Shown here piece by piece: positions 45,462 to 53,369 of a stretch of 64,000 nt of DNA. The DNA is from an uncultured Pelagibacteraceae bacterium (GTDB taxonomy: Bacteria; Pseudomonadota; Alphaproteobacteria; Pelagibacterales; Pelagibacteraceae). Location of the stretch: assembly GCA_902588585.1 (NCBI GenBank), contig CACIPQ010000003.1, positions 1 to 64,000 on the forward strand, written 5' to 3'. Under the pieces are notes generated by a model. That model was not told where the DNA came from. It did not search any database and saw only the letters and a program-made list of their open reading frames with translations. The position numbers were made by a program, and so were the translations under genes. Every line of letters begins with the position of its first letter. Position 1 is the stretch's first letter.

Positions 45462-45924
45462 ATTTTTTTCTGCATTTATTTTCCCAAGAAGTATTATATT
45501 TCATTTTCCAGACACCTAATTTGTTAACTTTAGCATATTTTTGTTCTTTGGCGTACTTACCTTTTGAATAGTATATATAATCGCAAGCATATCCTTTTTT
45601 AACCATAAAAGATGATAGGCTCTCTCCATTAATAAAACATTCGGCTACTGTTCTTCGATACTTGTCTTTATTTTTTTCTCTTACACAAGTGACAATATTA
45701 TTGGCTACTTTGTCTATAAGCTTATCTTTGGCTAATCTATAACCAATTTCTTTTCTTTCAGGAGAATTTATTCCCCCAAAACGAATTTTTTCTTTATTAA
45801 TTTCAATTGTATCACCGTCAATGATTCTCGCCTTTCCTTTGGCAACATTTTTTTCTGAACTGTTTGAAAATGAAAAATTAATTAAAATTATGAAGCTAAA
45901 TAAAATCAGACTTGGCTTTTTCAT
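45460..45924 (-). CDS. Secreted thermonuclease-family (SNase) nuclease
   Basis: A 154-residue staphylococcal-nuclease-fold protein with an N-terminal signal (MKKPSLILFSFIILINFSFS). Catalytic landmarks: VIDGDTIEI-like RIIDGDTIEINKEKIRFGGI, SPERKE, and a DKYRRTVAECFINGESL block with the second Arg. Four Cys in the mature part suggest disulfides. It probably degrades nucleic acid in the periplasm, perhaps for phosphorus or nitrogen. It overlaps the ATPase-inhibitor gene by 29 bases. Confidence 0.87.
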   Translation of the reverse strand: MKKPSLILFSFIILINFSFSNSSEKNVAKGKARIIDGDTIEINKEKIRFGGINSPERKEIGYRLAKDKLIDKVANNIVTCVREKNKDKYRRTVAECFINGESLSSFMVKKGYACDYIYYSKGKYAKEQKYAKVNKLGVWKMKYNTSWENKCRKK

Positions 45925-46204
45925 CGAATTCTTTCATTTTTTTTCTGATGTCTTCGTCTGTGATATTGTGACCTTTTAGATCTGCTTGAATTTTTCTGAA
46001 AACATCTTCGTCTCCTGCTTCTTGAAAATCAGCTTTGATAACAGACTGGATATATTCTTTTTCCTTTTCAGGATCATATCCAAGTTTTTGAGAAGCCCAC
46101 TGGCCAAGATATTTATTTCTTTTTGCAGCAACTTTGAATTTTAATTCTTCATCATGTGCAAATTTTTTCTCAAAGGATTTTTTTCGTTCGTCAAATTTTT
46201 CCAT
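45896..46204 (-). CDS. F1-ATPase inhibitor zeta subunit (DUF1476)
   Basis: A 102-residue helical protein of the family found in alphaproteobacterial F1Fo-ATP synthase. The N-terminal inhibitory helix is FDERKKSFEKKFAHDEELKFK, shortened here to its first part (residues 4-20), followed by AAKRNKYLGQWASQKLG and the DIRKKMKEFDEKAK tail. Zeta blocks wasteful ATP hydrolysis. It overlaps the VanZ gene by 14 bases. Confidence 0.88.
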   Translation of the reverse strand: MEKFDERKKSFEKKFAHDEELKFKVAAKRNKYLGQWASQKLGYDPEKEKEYIQSVIKADFQEAGDEDVFRKIQADLKGHNITDEDIRKKMKEFDEKAKSDFI

Positions 46205-46589
46205 TTTTTAACTTCTTATATAAAAATATTATAACAATAGCTAATAATGTTCCAAGTAAATTAGCAAAAAGATCTAACGATTGAAAAGATCTATTGGGTA
46301 TAATTAAATGAGATAATTCTAATAGTAATGATAGTAATATTAGAAAAATTAAGGTTTGATTAAAACCAGTCCCTCTCATGTAGCTCATTAGACCAAGTAT
46401 TGATAAATAAAAAAAAGCCAATGCGTGATTGATTGAGGTTCCCATAGGATTTGGGATCATATCTGGTTGTCTGCTAAAATCTCCATAAAAAAAATACCCG
46501 ATGAGACTGCCTGGAAAAAGATACAAGATTAATAAACCTGTAAGGGAAAAGTAATACAAATAGCGAACTATACGGATTTTATAATCCAT
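46191..46589 (-). CDS. VanZ-like membrane protein
   Basis: A 132-residue protein with four membrane helices. Family landmarks: HALAFFYLSILGLM, LLLELSHLIIPNRSFQSLDLFANLLG, where the E..Q/H and N residues are typical of VanZ. Role unknown outside teicoplanin resistance. It overlaps cutA by 22 bases. Confidence 0.8.
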   Translation of the reverse strand: MDYKIRIVRYLYYFSLTGLLILYLFPGSLIGYFFYGDFSRQPDMIPNPMGTSINHALAFFYLSILGLMSYMRGTGFNQTLIFLILLSLLLELSHLIIPNRSFQSLDLFANLLGTLLAIVIIFLYKKLKNGKI

Positions 46590-46882
46590 TTCAAAAAATC
46601 TGTATTTCCATTTTTTATATCAAAAAAGATAACACACGGAACTTCGTAACTATGTAATTTTTTAACGCTCTTAATAATTTTTTGAACATTTTTGTTCATT
46701 GTCTTACCAACAATTAAAATCTCTTTTGCTTTTGTTACTTTTCCTTTCCAAGTAAATACTGAATCAACATTGTGAATAATATTAGCGCATGCTACGAGTT
46801 TCTTTTTTACAAGAAATGCAGCTATTTTGTGTGCTTCCTTTTTTTTTGGACAGGTAATGTAAAAGAATTTAATACCCTTCAT
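46568..46882 (-). CDS. cutA: Divalent-cation tolerance protein CutA
   Basis: A 104-residue trimeric ferredoxin-like protein with ITCPKKKEAHKIAAFLVKKKLVACANI and SVFTWKGKVTKAKEILIVGKT, both typical CutA blocks. The HSYEVPCVIFFDI segment follows. Its function in copper tolerance is not settled. It is divergent from gpmA across 35 very AT-rich bases. Confidence 0.93.
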   Translation of the reverse strand: MKGIKFFYITCPKKKEAHKIAAFLVKKKLVACANIIHNVDSVFTWKGKVTKAKEILIVGKTMNKNVQKIIKSVKKLHSYEVPCVIFFDIKNGNTDFLKWIIKSV

Positions 46883-46917
46883 ATTAATAATTTAATATAT
46901 TAAATATATTATATTCA

Positions 46918-47631
46918 ATGGGTAAACTCATAGCAATTAGACACGGGCAAAGTACTTGGAATGCTGAGAATCGTTTCACAGGTTGGGCTGATGTCGATCT
47001 ATCGGAAAAAGGCGTAGAAGAAGCCGAAAAATCTGGAAAATTATTACAGGAGTTAAATATAAATTTTGACAACTGTTTTACCTCCTATCTTAAACGAGCA
47101 ATAAACACCCTGGAAATAGTATTAGAAGTTCTTGGAAAGGATAATAAGTACACCAAAGCTTGGGAACTTAATGAAAGACATTACGGATCTTTAACAGGAT
47201 TAAATAAAGCTGAAACTAAAAAAAAATTAGGTGAAGAGCAGTTTAAAAAATACAGAAGATCTTGGGATATTCCGCCACCTAACCTCGATAAAGATTCTAA
47301 ATTCAGTTCACACAATGACCCTTTATATAAAGATCTAAAAAATATACCTAACACCGAATCTTTAAAGGATACTTATGATCGTGTTGTACCTTATTTTGAA
47401 AAAAACATAGAAAAGCACCTGAGGGAAAATAAAAACATTATTCTTTCAGCTCATGGGAACACTATTAGGGCGTTAGGGAAAAAAATTTTTAATATATCTG
47501 ATAAAAATATAAACTTGCTTGAAATACCAACGGGAAATCCTTTGGTAATTCATTTTGATAATTCAGGCAAAGTTTTAAGCGCAAAATATTTGGACGAATC
47601 TAGAAAAACTGAAATAATATCTAATCAATAA
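46918..47631 (+). CDS. gpmA: 2,3-bisphosphoglycerate-dependent phosphoglycerate mutase
   Basis: A 237-residue histidine phosphatase-fold mutase. The phospho-histidine is H9 in AIRHGQSTWN, with FTGWADVDLSEKG next. LNERHYGSLTGLNKAET and LSAHGNTIRAL hold the other active-site residues. Converts 3- to 2-phosphoglycerate. Its end overlaps the convergent nucleotidyltransferase gene by 11 bases. Confidence 0.95.
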   Translation: MGKLIAIRHGQSTWNAENRFTGWADVDLSEKGVEEAEKSGKLLQELNINFDNCFTSYLKRAINTLEIVLEVLGKDNKYTKAWELNERHYGSLTGLNKAETKKKLGEEQFKKYRRSWDIPPPNLDKDSKFSSHNDPLYKDLKNIPNTESLKDTYDRVVPYFEKNIEKHLRENKNIILSAHGNTIRALGKKIFNISDKNINLLEIPTGNPLVIHFDNSGKVLSAKYLDESRKTEIISNQ

Positions 47632-48319
47632 CTTTTTTTTTTAGTTTTTTATATATTTTATAATTATTTATATGAAAAAACTTTTGTCTACTAGCAACGC
47701 CAATAAGTTCTTTATTCTTTATTAAATTGTCCCAAACTTTATTCATGGAAAAAGGTTTAATTTTTCTTTTTTTGAAAACTGATCTATTAATAATTTGAGC
47801 TCCAGTAAAAATAAACTTATTACTTTTTTGTCTTAAAATTTCATTTTTAGAATTTAAGTTAAAGTCACCCTTGAATGACCGATCGTAACTTTTACTTTTT
47901 GAAACCAAAAGCATCGTTGGCTTTTTATTTTTTATATAAACTTTCTCAAGTTTTTTAAATTCTTTTTTATATCCTCTTCTCCAAAGAGTATCTGGATTTA
48001 AAACAAAAAATATTTGTTTTTTGAATTTCTTAGATGCATTTAAAATTCCCCCACCTGTATCTAATATTTTTCTTTTTTCTACAACCACATGTACTTTGGA
48101 AGAAAATTTTTTTCTTTTTACAAAATTGACCATCTCTTTATGAAGATGGTGGGCATTAATTATAATATGCTTGACGCCTAGAGAAATTAAAAATTTAATG
48201 CTGTTTTCTAATAAAGTTACACCGTTAATTTTCACAAGTGGTTTTGGAATTTTTTTTGTAATTGGACGCATTCTTTTTCCAAAACCTGCTCCTAAAATTA
48301 TCGCTTTTTTTACTCCCAT
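47621..48319 (-). CDS. murU: N-acetylmuramate-1-phosphate uridylyltransferase (MurU-like)
   Basis: A 232-residue nucleotidyltransferase: AIILGAGFGKRMRPITKKIPKPLVKI at the N terminus (GxGxRMRP...KPL motif), LDTGGGILNA near 90 and FVLNPDTLWRR with the metal Asp. Placed after the AmgK-like kinase, it probably makes UDP-MurNAc in the cell-wall recycling route. Other sugar-1-phosphates are possible. It abuts amgK. Confidence 0.83.
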   Translation of the reverse strand: MGVKKAIILGAGFGKRMRPITKKIPKPLVKINGVTLLENSIKFLISLGVKHIIINAHHLHKEMVNFVKRKKFSSKVHVVVEKRKILDTGGGILNASKKFKKQIFFVLNPDTLWRRGYKKEFKKLEKVYIKNKKPTMLLVSKSKSYDRSFKGDFNLNSKNEILRQKSNKFIFTGAQIINRSVFKKRKIKPFSMNKVWDNLIKNKELIGVASRQKFFHINNYKIYKKLKKKVID

Positions 48320-49282
48320 TTAAAATTTCTTTTTTTTTCTTATTTTTATATTTATAGCTTTTTTAAGTATCGTTTCTAAATTTTTAAAAATTTTATTTTT
48401 CATTCTTAACTCAATTAAAGACCATGTGTAAGGTAAATATTTTAGATATTGCGGCTTATTATCCCTTTTAAAAAGTCTATAAAAAATTCCTAAAATTTTT
48501 AAATTTCTTTGAATAGATAGAATATCAAAATCATTTTTTAATGAAGATATTTGTTTTTTTTTAAAGGAACTTTTTCCTAAATAATATTGAAATGTTTTAT
48601 TTTTTATTTGGGAAGGAACTTTAATTCTTACATCATCTACCAATGATACAAGATCATACATTGGATTGCCTAAAATAGCATCTTGCGTATCAATAATACC
48701 TAACTTTTTATTAGTTGGCATAATATTAGATACATGAAAATCTCTATGAACAATAAATTGATTTTTAAAAAAAATTTTTTTGTATAAATTATGCAATTCA
48801 CTCTTTATTATTTTTTTATACTTAAAAGATTTTTTTTTACCTATAACTCCTGGGAGATACCAATCAAAAAACAAATTAGATTCTTTGTGCAAGTTTGCTA
48901 TATTATAACTATTTAATTTTAAATATTTATTTGAACCAAATTTAATTTTTCTTACTGGTTTTATTTTTTGGATTTTTAATATTACATCCACACACTTTTT
49001 ATAAAGATTCAGCTTGTTTTTAGATTGTTTAACGTAATGTAAAAGAGTTTTGTCACCAAAATCCTCTATTTCCATAATGCCTTGCTTGAGGTGTTGGCTG
49101 ATCAATTTTGGGGTATGAATACCCTTTTTTTTTAAAAATCTATTTATTGTCGAATAAGCTATAAGATTCTTAAATCTTTCTTTTTTAGCTGTAACGATAA
49201 TTGATGTTTTTTTTCCTTTGTGCAGCCTAAAAAACTCTCTGAATGAAGCATCACTTCTAATTTTTTTAAGTTTAAATTGCAT
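48320..49282 (-). CDS. amgK: AmgK-like sugar-1-kinase
   Basis: A 320-residue aminoglycoside-phosphotransferase-fold kinase. Catalytic loop VHRDFHVSNIMPTNKKLGIIDTQDAILG (about 178-205) holds the active Asp and Asn and the DTQ metal Asp. In related genomes this gene lies between tsaE and murU and phosphorylates MurNAc/GlcNAc at C1. It overlaps tsaE by 11 bases. The protein is extremely Lys/Ile rich. Confidence 0.83.
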   Translation of the reverse strand: MQFKLKKIRSDASFREFFRLHKGKKTSIIVTAKKERFKNLIAYSTINRFLKKKGIHTPKLISQHLKQGIMEIEDFGDKTLLHYVKQSKNKLNLYKKCVDVILKIQKIKPVRKIKFGSNKYLKLNSYNIANLHKESNLFFDWYLPGVIGKKKSFKYKKIIKSELHNLYKKIFFKNQFIVHRDFHVSNIMPTNKKLGIIDTQDAILGNPMYDLVSLVDDVRIKVPSQIKNKTFQYYLGKSSFKKKQISSLKNDFDILSIQRNLKILGIFYRLFKRDNKPQYLKYLPYTWSLIELRMKNKIFKNLETILKKAINIKIRKKKKF

Positions 49283-49727
49283 TTAGTTTAAAATTTTTCC
49301 ATTTACCAAATCCACAAAATTTGATCTTCCTGCTCTCCACATCAGGTTCGTAGTAAAATGTAATTTCTAATCTATTTTCAATTTTTTTTTTCATTTTCTC
49401 AGGCCACTCAATAATTGATATTATATTCGTAGAATCTTCAAAAATACCCAATTGTTCAATTTCTTTGTTTGTTTTCAATCTATATAAATCATAATGCATA
49501 ACTTTTAATGATTTCATTTCGTATTCGTATAAAAGATTAAAAGTTGGACTAGGCACTTCCGTTTCATTAACTTCGTTTTTTATCTGCAGTTGATTGATTA
49601 AACTTCGGGTAAAAGTTGTTTTTCCAGACCCTAATTCTCCAAAAAGAAATATACAATCTGTTTTTGACAATTTTAACAAAATTTTTTTTGAGATGGTGTT
49701 TATTTGAGATAAATTATATTTTAACAT
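49272..49727 (-). CDS. tsaE: tRNA threonylcarbamoyladenosine biosynthesis ATPase TsaE
   Basis: A 151-residue P-loop ATPase with Walker A GELGSGKTTFTRSLI near 30, then SPTFNLLYEY and MHYDLYRL, the family fingerprint, and IEWPEKM near 108. Works with TsaB/C/D to make t6A on tRNAs reading ANN codons. Stands between ahcY and amgK. Confidence 0.93.
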   Translation of the reverse strand: MLKYNLSQINTISKKILLKLSKTDCIFLFGELGSGKTTFTRSLINQLQIKNEVNETEVPSPTFNLLYEYEMKSLKVMHYDLYRLKTNKEIEQLGIFEDSTNIISIIEWPEKMKKKIENRLEITFYYEPDVESRKIKFCGFGKWKNFKLNAI

Positions 49728-49737
49728 TAGCTACTTT

Positions 49738-51027
49738 TTAGTAGCGATAACTATCAGATTTAAATGGTCCTTTGGTGTCTACGCCGATATAATCTGCTTG
49801 ATCTTTTGAAAGTTCTGTTAGCTTAGCTCCAACTTTATTTAAATGTAGCATCGCAACTTTTTCATCTAAATGTTTGGGTAAAACATATACTTTTTTTTCA
49901 TATTTTTTATGATTATTCCAAAGCTCTATTTGAGCCATAACCTGGTTAGTAAAAGATGCACTCATAACAAAGCTGGGGTGTCCAGTTGCACAACCTAAAT
50001 TTACCAGTCTTCCTTCTGCTAAAAGAATAATTCTTTTTTTATCGGGAAGCTCTATTTCATGAACTTGGGATTTGATCTCGGTCCATTTATAATTTCTTAA
50101 TGCGTCCACTTGAATTTCATTATCAAAGTGACCAATATTGCAAAGTATAGCTCTATCCTTCATTTTTCTAATATGATCAGCGGTAACAATGTCTTTGTTT
50201 CCTGTAGCTGTAACTACTATGTCCGCATTACTGATGGCATCTTCCATTAGAACTACCTCGTAGCCTTCCATAGCCGCTTGGAGAGCACAAATAGGATCTG
50301 CTTCGGTCACCATAACCCTGGCACCACTTTGTCTTAATGAAGCAGCACTTCCTTTGCCTACATCTCCAAAGCCTGCAACGATAGCAGTTTTACCAGACAT
50401 CATAACATCTGTAGCCCGTTTTATGCCATCAACCAAGCTTTCTCTACATCCATATAAATTATCAAATTTAGACTTTGTCACTGAGTCGTTAACATTAATT
50501 GCTGGGACTAAAAGTTTTTTTTGTGTTTCCATTCTTTTTAGTGCTTTAATTCCCGTGGTTGTTTCTTCTGATAGCCCCCTAACAGATTTTAGAAGTTCTT
50601 TATATTCTTTATGCATCAATGCCGTAAGGTCCCCTCCATCATCCAATAACATATTGGGTTTCCAATCTTTTTTTCCTTCTATAGTTTGTTTAATGCACCA
50701 CCAATATTCTTTTTCTGTTTCTCCCTTCCAAGCATAAACAGGTATTCCTGCTTTTGCTATTGCGGCTGCAGCATGATCTTGAGTAGAAAAAATATTGCAT
50801 GATGACCATCTTACATCTGCTCCTAACTGAACAAGAGTTTCAATTAGAACGGCCGTCTGAATAGTCATGTGTAGACATCCTAAAATTCTAGCTCCCTGTA
50901 ATGGTTTTTGACCTTTAAATTCTTTTCGTAACGCCATCAATCCTGGCATTTCTGACTCTGCTATTGAAATTTCTTTTCTACCAAACTCTGATTGTTTGAT
51001 ATCTTTTATTTTAAAATCTTGGTTCAT
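49738..51027 (-). CDS. ahcY: Adenosylhomocysteinase
   Basis: A 429-residue NAD-dependent enzyme that splits S-adenosylhomocysteine into adenosine and homocysteine. Landmarks: [29 protein letters not shown], the catalytic-site [17 protein letters not shown] and NAD motif [13 protein letters not shown]. It lacks a roughly 40-residue insert known from plant and some bacterial forms only in part; I did not align it. Start ATG 51027 (MNQDFKIK) rather than TTG 51045, which lies within the promoter spacer-proximal region. Confidence 0.95.
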   Translation of the reverse strand: MNQDFKIKDIKQSEFGRKEISIAESEMPGLMALRKEFKGQKPLQGARILGCLHMTIQTAVLIETLVQLGADVRWSSCNIFSTQDHAAAAIAKAGIPVYAWKGETEKEYWWCIKQTIEGKKDWKPNMLLDDGGDLTALMHKEYKELLKSVRGLSEETTTGIKALKRMETQKKLLVPAINVNDSVTKSKFDNLYGCRESLVDGIKRATDVMMSGKTAIVAGFGDVGKGSAASLRQSGARVMVTEADPICALQAAMEGYEVVLMEDAISNADIVVTATGNKDIVTADHIRKMKDRAILCNIGHFDNEIQVDALRNYKWTEIKSQVHEIELPDKKRIILLAEGRLVNLGCATGHPSFVMSASFTNQVMAQIELWNNHKKYEKKVYVLPKHLDEKVAMLHLNKVGAKLTELSKDQADYIGVDTKGPFKSDSYRY

Positions 51028-51035
51028 ATAAAAAT

Positions 51036-51064
51036 ATTTTAGCAATTAAATTTATAGTAATCAA
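51036..51064 (-). promoter_or_regulatory. Sigma-70-type promoter of ahcY
   Basis: On the minus strand TTGATT (51059-51064) and TAAAAT (51036-51041) are 17 bases apart. Transcription would start near 51029-51030, only two or three bases before ATG 51027. No Shine-Dalgarno is present, so the mRNA may be almost leaderless. Confidence 0.5.
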
Positions 51065-51078
51065 GTGGTTGCTATTGA

Positions 51079-52617
51079 TTATATTTTTTTTGGTAAGTTT
51101 ACTTCTATTTCTGCTCCACTTTGATTGTCAGTCCTATTAAAAGCCCTGACTTCACCACCGTGCATCTCTACAATGCTCTTAACAATATTTAAACCTAGGC
51201 CAGAATGCTGGCCAAATTTTTCTGGTCTATTGCTATAAAACCTTTTAAAAATTTTTTCTGTATTATTTTCTTGAAACCCTGGACCTTTATCTTTTACTTT
51301 AAAAGAGACTGTATCTTTATTTCCTTTAATACTAATTAGTACTTCTGAATTTTTAGGGCTGAATGAAACTGCATTATCGAGCAAATTTGCTAATATCTGT
51401 TCTAACCGGTTATATTTACCCAGAAGTTGGCAGCTATGACCATTTGGTTTTTCTCGAATAACTTTAAATTTAATATTTCTTTCATGTACATTAGAATTAT
51501 TTTTAAACTCATCTACAACATTTTTTATTAAATCTTGTAAATCTAACTTCTTCATTTTTTCTCTGGATAAAGAAGCTTCGTCTTTGAGCATCTGAGAATA
51601 ATCAGTGATTAGCCTCTCAATTCTTTCAACGTCATGACTTAAAATTTTTATTAATTTTACTCTTTCGTTTTGATCAGAGGTATTTTCAAGAAGTTCGGAA
51701 GCACCTTTTAAAGATGCCAATGGATTTCTAATTTCATGCGCCAAATCTGCTGAGGAATTTTCTGCCCGTCTAGTTCGATTTTGTAAATCTTGGGTCATAT
51801 TGTTTAGAGATCTAGAAAGAAGACCTAATTCATCACTTCTTCTTAAAAATTTTTCTATTTTTCTTGAAGAGTCATCTTTAGATTTAATAGACTCTGTGTA
51901 ACCTACTAATGCAGCAATCGGTGTAAGTATATACTTGTTAAGAAATATTGAAAAAAGAAAAATTGCAATTGCGATTGCGAAAACTGTTCTAAGTATAAAA
52001 TTTTTTCTCTCCTCTACTGCGGTCAAAATTTCATTTGCCTGCTCTGTTACCATTATATAACCCAAAATATCTCCTTTTATATCAACGCTATTCAAGGTTT
52101 TTACATAAAAATTGTTATTTTCTTCTCTTTCAATAACAACTGGTTCACCCTTTTTTTTATTTGTTATCAAATTATTAATATTTGAATTTTCAGTTTTATT
52201 AATTGTTTTTTTATTTTTTGGTTCCTCTTTTGAGATGGAAGACTCTGTATTTATATTTTCTTCAACTATAGCATCTGATTTTACAAAAACATTCTGATCT
52301 AAATCTATTATATTGGTATCTCCGATTAAAACTCCGTCTATGTTATAAAATTGCACTCTCTCAAGATTTTGGAACAAAAATCTTGTTGAGAGTAAAAAAT
52401 TCCTTAAATCTTTTGTTTCAAAATTAATTTTTAATCTCTCAATATGATTGGATGTATTATTTATAATAACTGTATGCTTTTCGATTTTTTGTTTAACCAA
52501 ATTAGGTTGAATCGCTTTAAGATAGAAAAAAGTAAATAAACCTAAAATTAAAAATATTAGTGAATTAAATACTAAAAATTTTCTCAATATTGATGATGAA
52601 TTTTTTACTAATTGCAT
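51079..52617 (-). CDS. chvG: Sensor histidine kinase ChvG
   Basis: A 512-residue membrane kinase: helix 1 (about 14-34), a periplasmic sensor segment (about 35-205, with a Ser/Asn/Lys-rich low-complexity insert near 125-155), helix 2 (about 208-228), HAMP, H-box SADLAHEIRNPLASLKGA and ATPase boxes NLLDNAVSFS, DKGPGF and HSGLGLNIVKSI. The ChvG/ChvI system senses envelope or acid stress in alphaproteobacteria. It directly follows chvI with a one-base overlap. Confidence 0.9.
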   Translation of the reverse strand: MQLVKNSSSILRKFLVFNSLIFLILGLFTFFYLKAIQPNLVKQKIEKHTVIINNTSNHIERLKINFETKDLRNFLLSTRFLFQNLERVQFYNIDGVLIGDTNIIDLDQNVFVKSDAIVEENINTESSISKEEPKNKKTINKTENSNINNLITNKKKGEPVVIEREENNNFYVKTLNSVDIKGDILGYIMVTEQANEILTAVEERKNFILRTVFAIAIAIFLFSIFLNKYILTPIAALVGYTESIKSKDDSSRKIEKFLRRSDELGLLSRSLNNMTQDLQNRTRRAENSSADLAHEIRNPLASLKGASELLENTSDQNERVKLIKILSHDVERIERLITDYSQMLKDEASLSREKMKKLDLQDLIKNVVDEFKNNSNVHERNIKFKVIREKPNGHSCQLLGKYNRLEQILANLLDNAVSFSPKNSEVLISIKGNKDTVSFKVKDKGPGFQENNTEKIFKRFYSNRPEKFGQHSGLGLNIVKSIVEMHGGEVRAFNRTDNQSGAEIEVNLPKKI

Positions 52618-53315
52618 TAACTAACGTTCCATCTATAACCACTGCCATAACGTGTTTCAATTGATGAAAATTTTTCATCAACTTTTTTAAATTTTTTCCT
52701 TATTCTCTTGATGTGGCTATCGATAGTTCGATCTTCTATATCAGTGTTTTCTTTGTAAGCTATATCCATTAGATGTGCTCTCTCTTTAATAACCCCGGGT
52801 CTCTGCGCAAGTTCTTTTACAATTAAAAATTCTGTTGTGGTAAGTTTTTCTGGTAAATTTTTTCCATTCCATTGACATTCAAGTTGGCTTGGATCAAGTT
52901 TAAGCTTCCCGTGAACTATCAAATTTTTTGTTTCATCCTGGGAGCTATTTTTTTTCCTTAACTGAACCCTAATTCTTTCCACCAAAACTTTAATCGAAAA
53001 TCCTCCCGACTTTTTTATAAAATCATCAGCTCCTAATTTTAAACCCAACAACTCATCAACTTCTTCATCTTTTGACGTAAGAAATATTATTGGAATAGAC
53101 ATCTTTTTCTTTACTTTTTTTAGTAATTCTTCACCATCCATTCTTGGCATTTTTATATCTACGACTGCTAGATCAGGGGGGTTTCTAGAAAGTCCAACCA
53201 AAGCACTTTCTCCATCAATATATGTTTGAACTTTAAAACCTTCTCGCTCAAGTGCCATGCTTAGACTTGTGAGTATATTCCTGTCATCATCAACAAGTGC
53301 AATAGTTTTGGACAT
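52617..53315 (-). CDS. chvI: Response regulator ChvI
   Basis: A 232-residue OmpR-family regulator: acidic pocket VDDDR, phospho-acceptor D53 in [11 protein letters not shown], switch Lys in [19 protein letters not shown], and a winged helix with [15 protein letters not shown] start it at ATG 53315 ([11 protein letters not shown]), with AGGAT about eight bases upstream, rather than TTG 53321. Confidence 0.9.
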   Translation of the reverse strand: MSKTIALVDDDRNILTSLSMALEREGFKVQTYIDGESALVGLSRNPPDLAVVDIKMPRMDGEELLKKVKKKMSIPIIFLTSKDEEVDELLGLKLGADDFIKKSGGFSIKVLVERIRVQLRKKNSSQDETKNLIVHGKLKLDPSQLECQWNGKNLPEKLTTTEFLIVKELAQRPGVIKERAHLMDIAYKENTDIEDRTIDSHIKRIRKKFKKVDEKFSSIETRYGSGYRWNVS

Positions 53316-53369
53316 TTTCAATATCCTAATAGTTTAAAATAAATTGTCAAAATTTAGGCATTATTATTT

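Noticed and set aside
50354-50737. 127-codon frame antisense to ahcY
   Set aside because: Shadow of a conserved gene; the composition reflects reverse-complement codons.
51028-51078. Possible SAH or SAM riboswitch before ahcY
   Set aside because: Only 51 bases, filled by a plain promoter; no aptamer helices.
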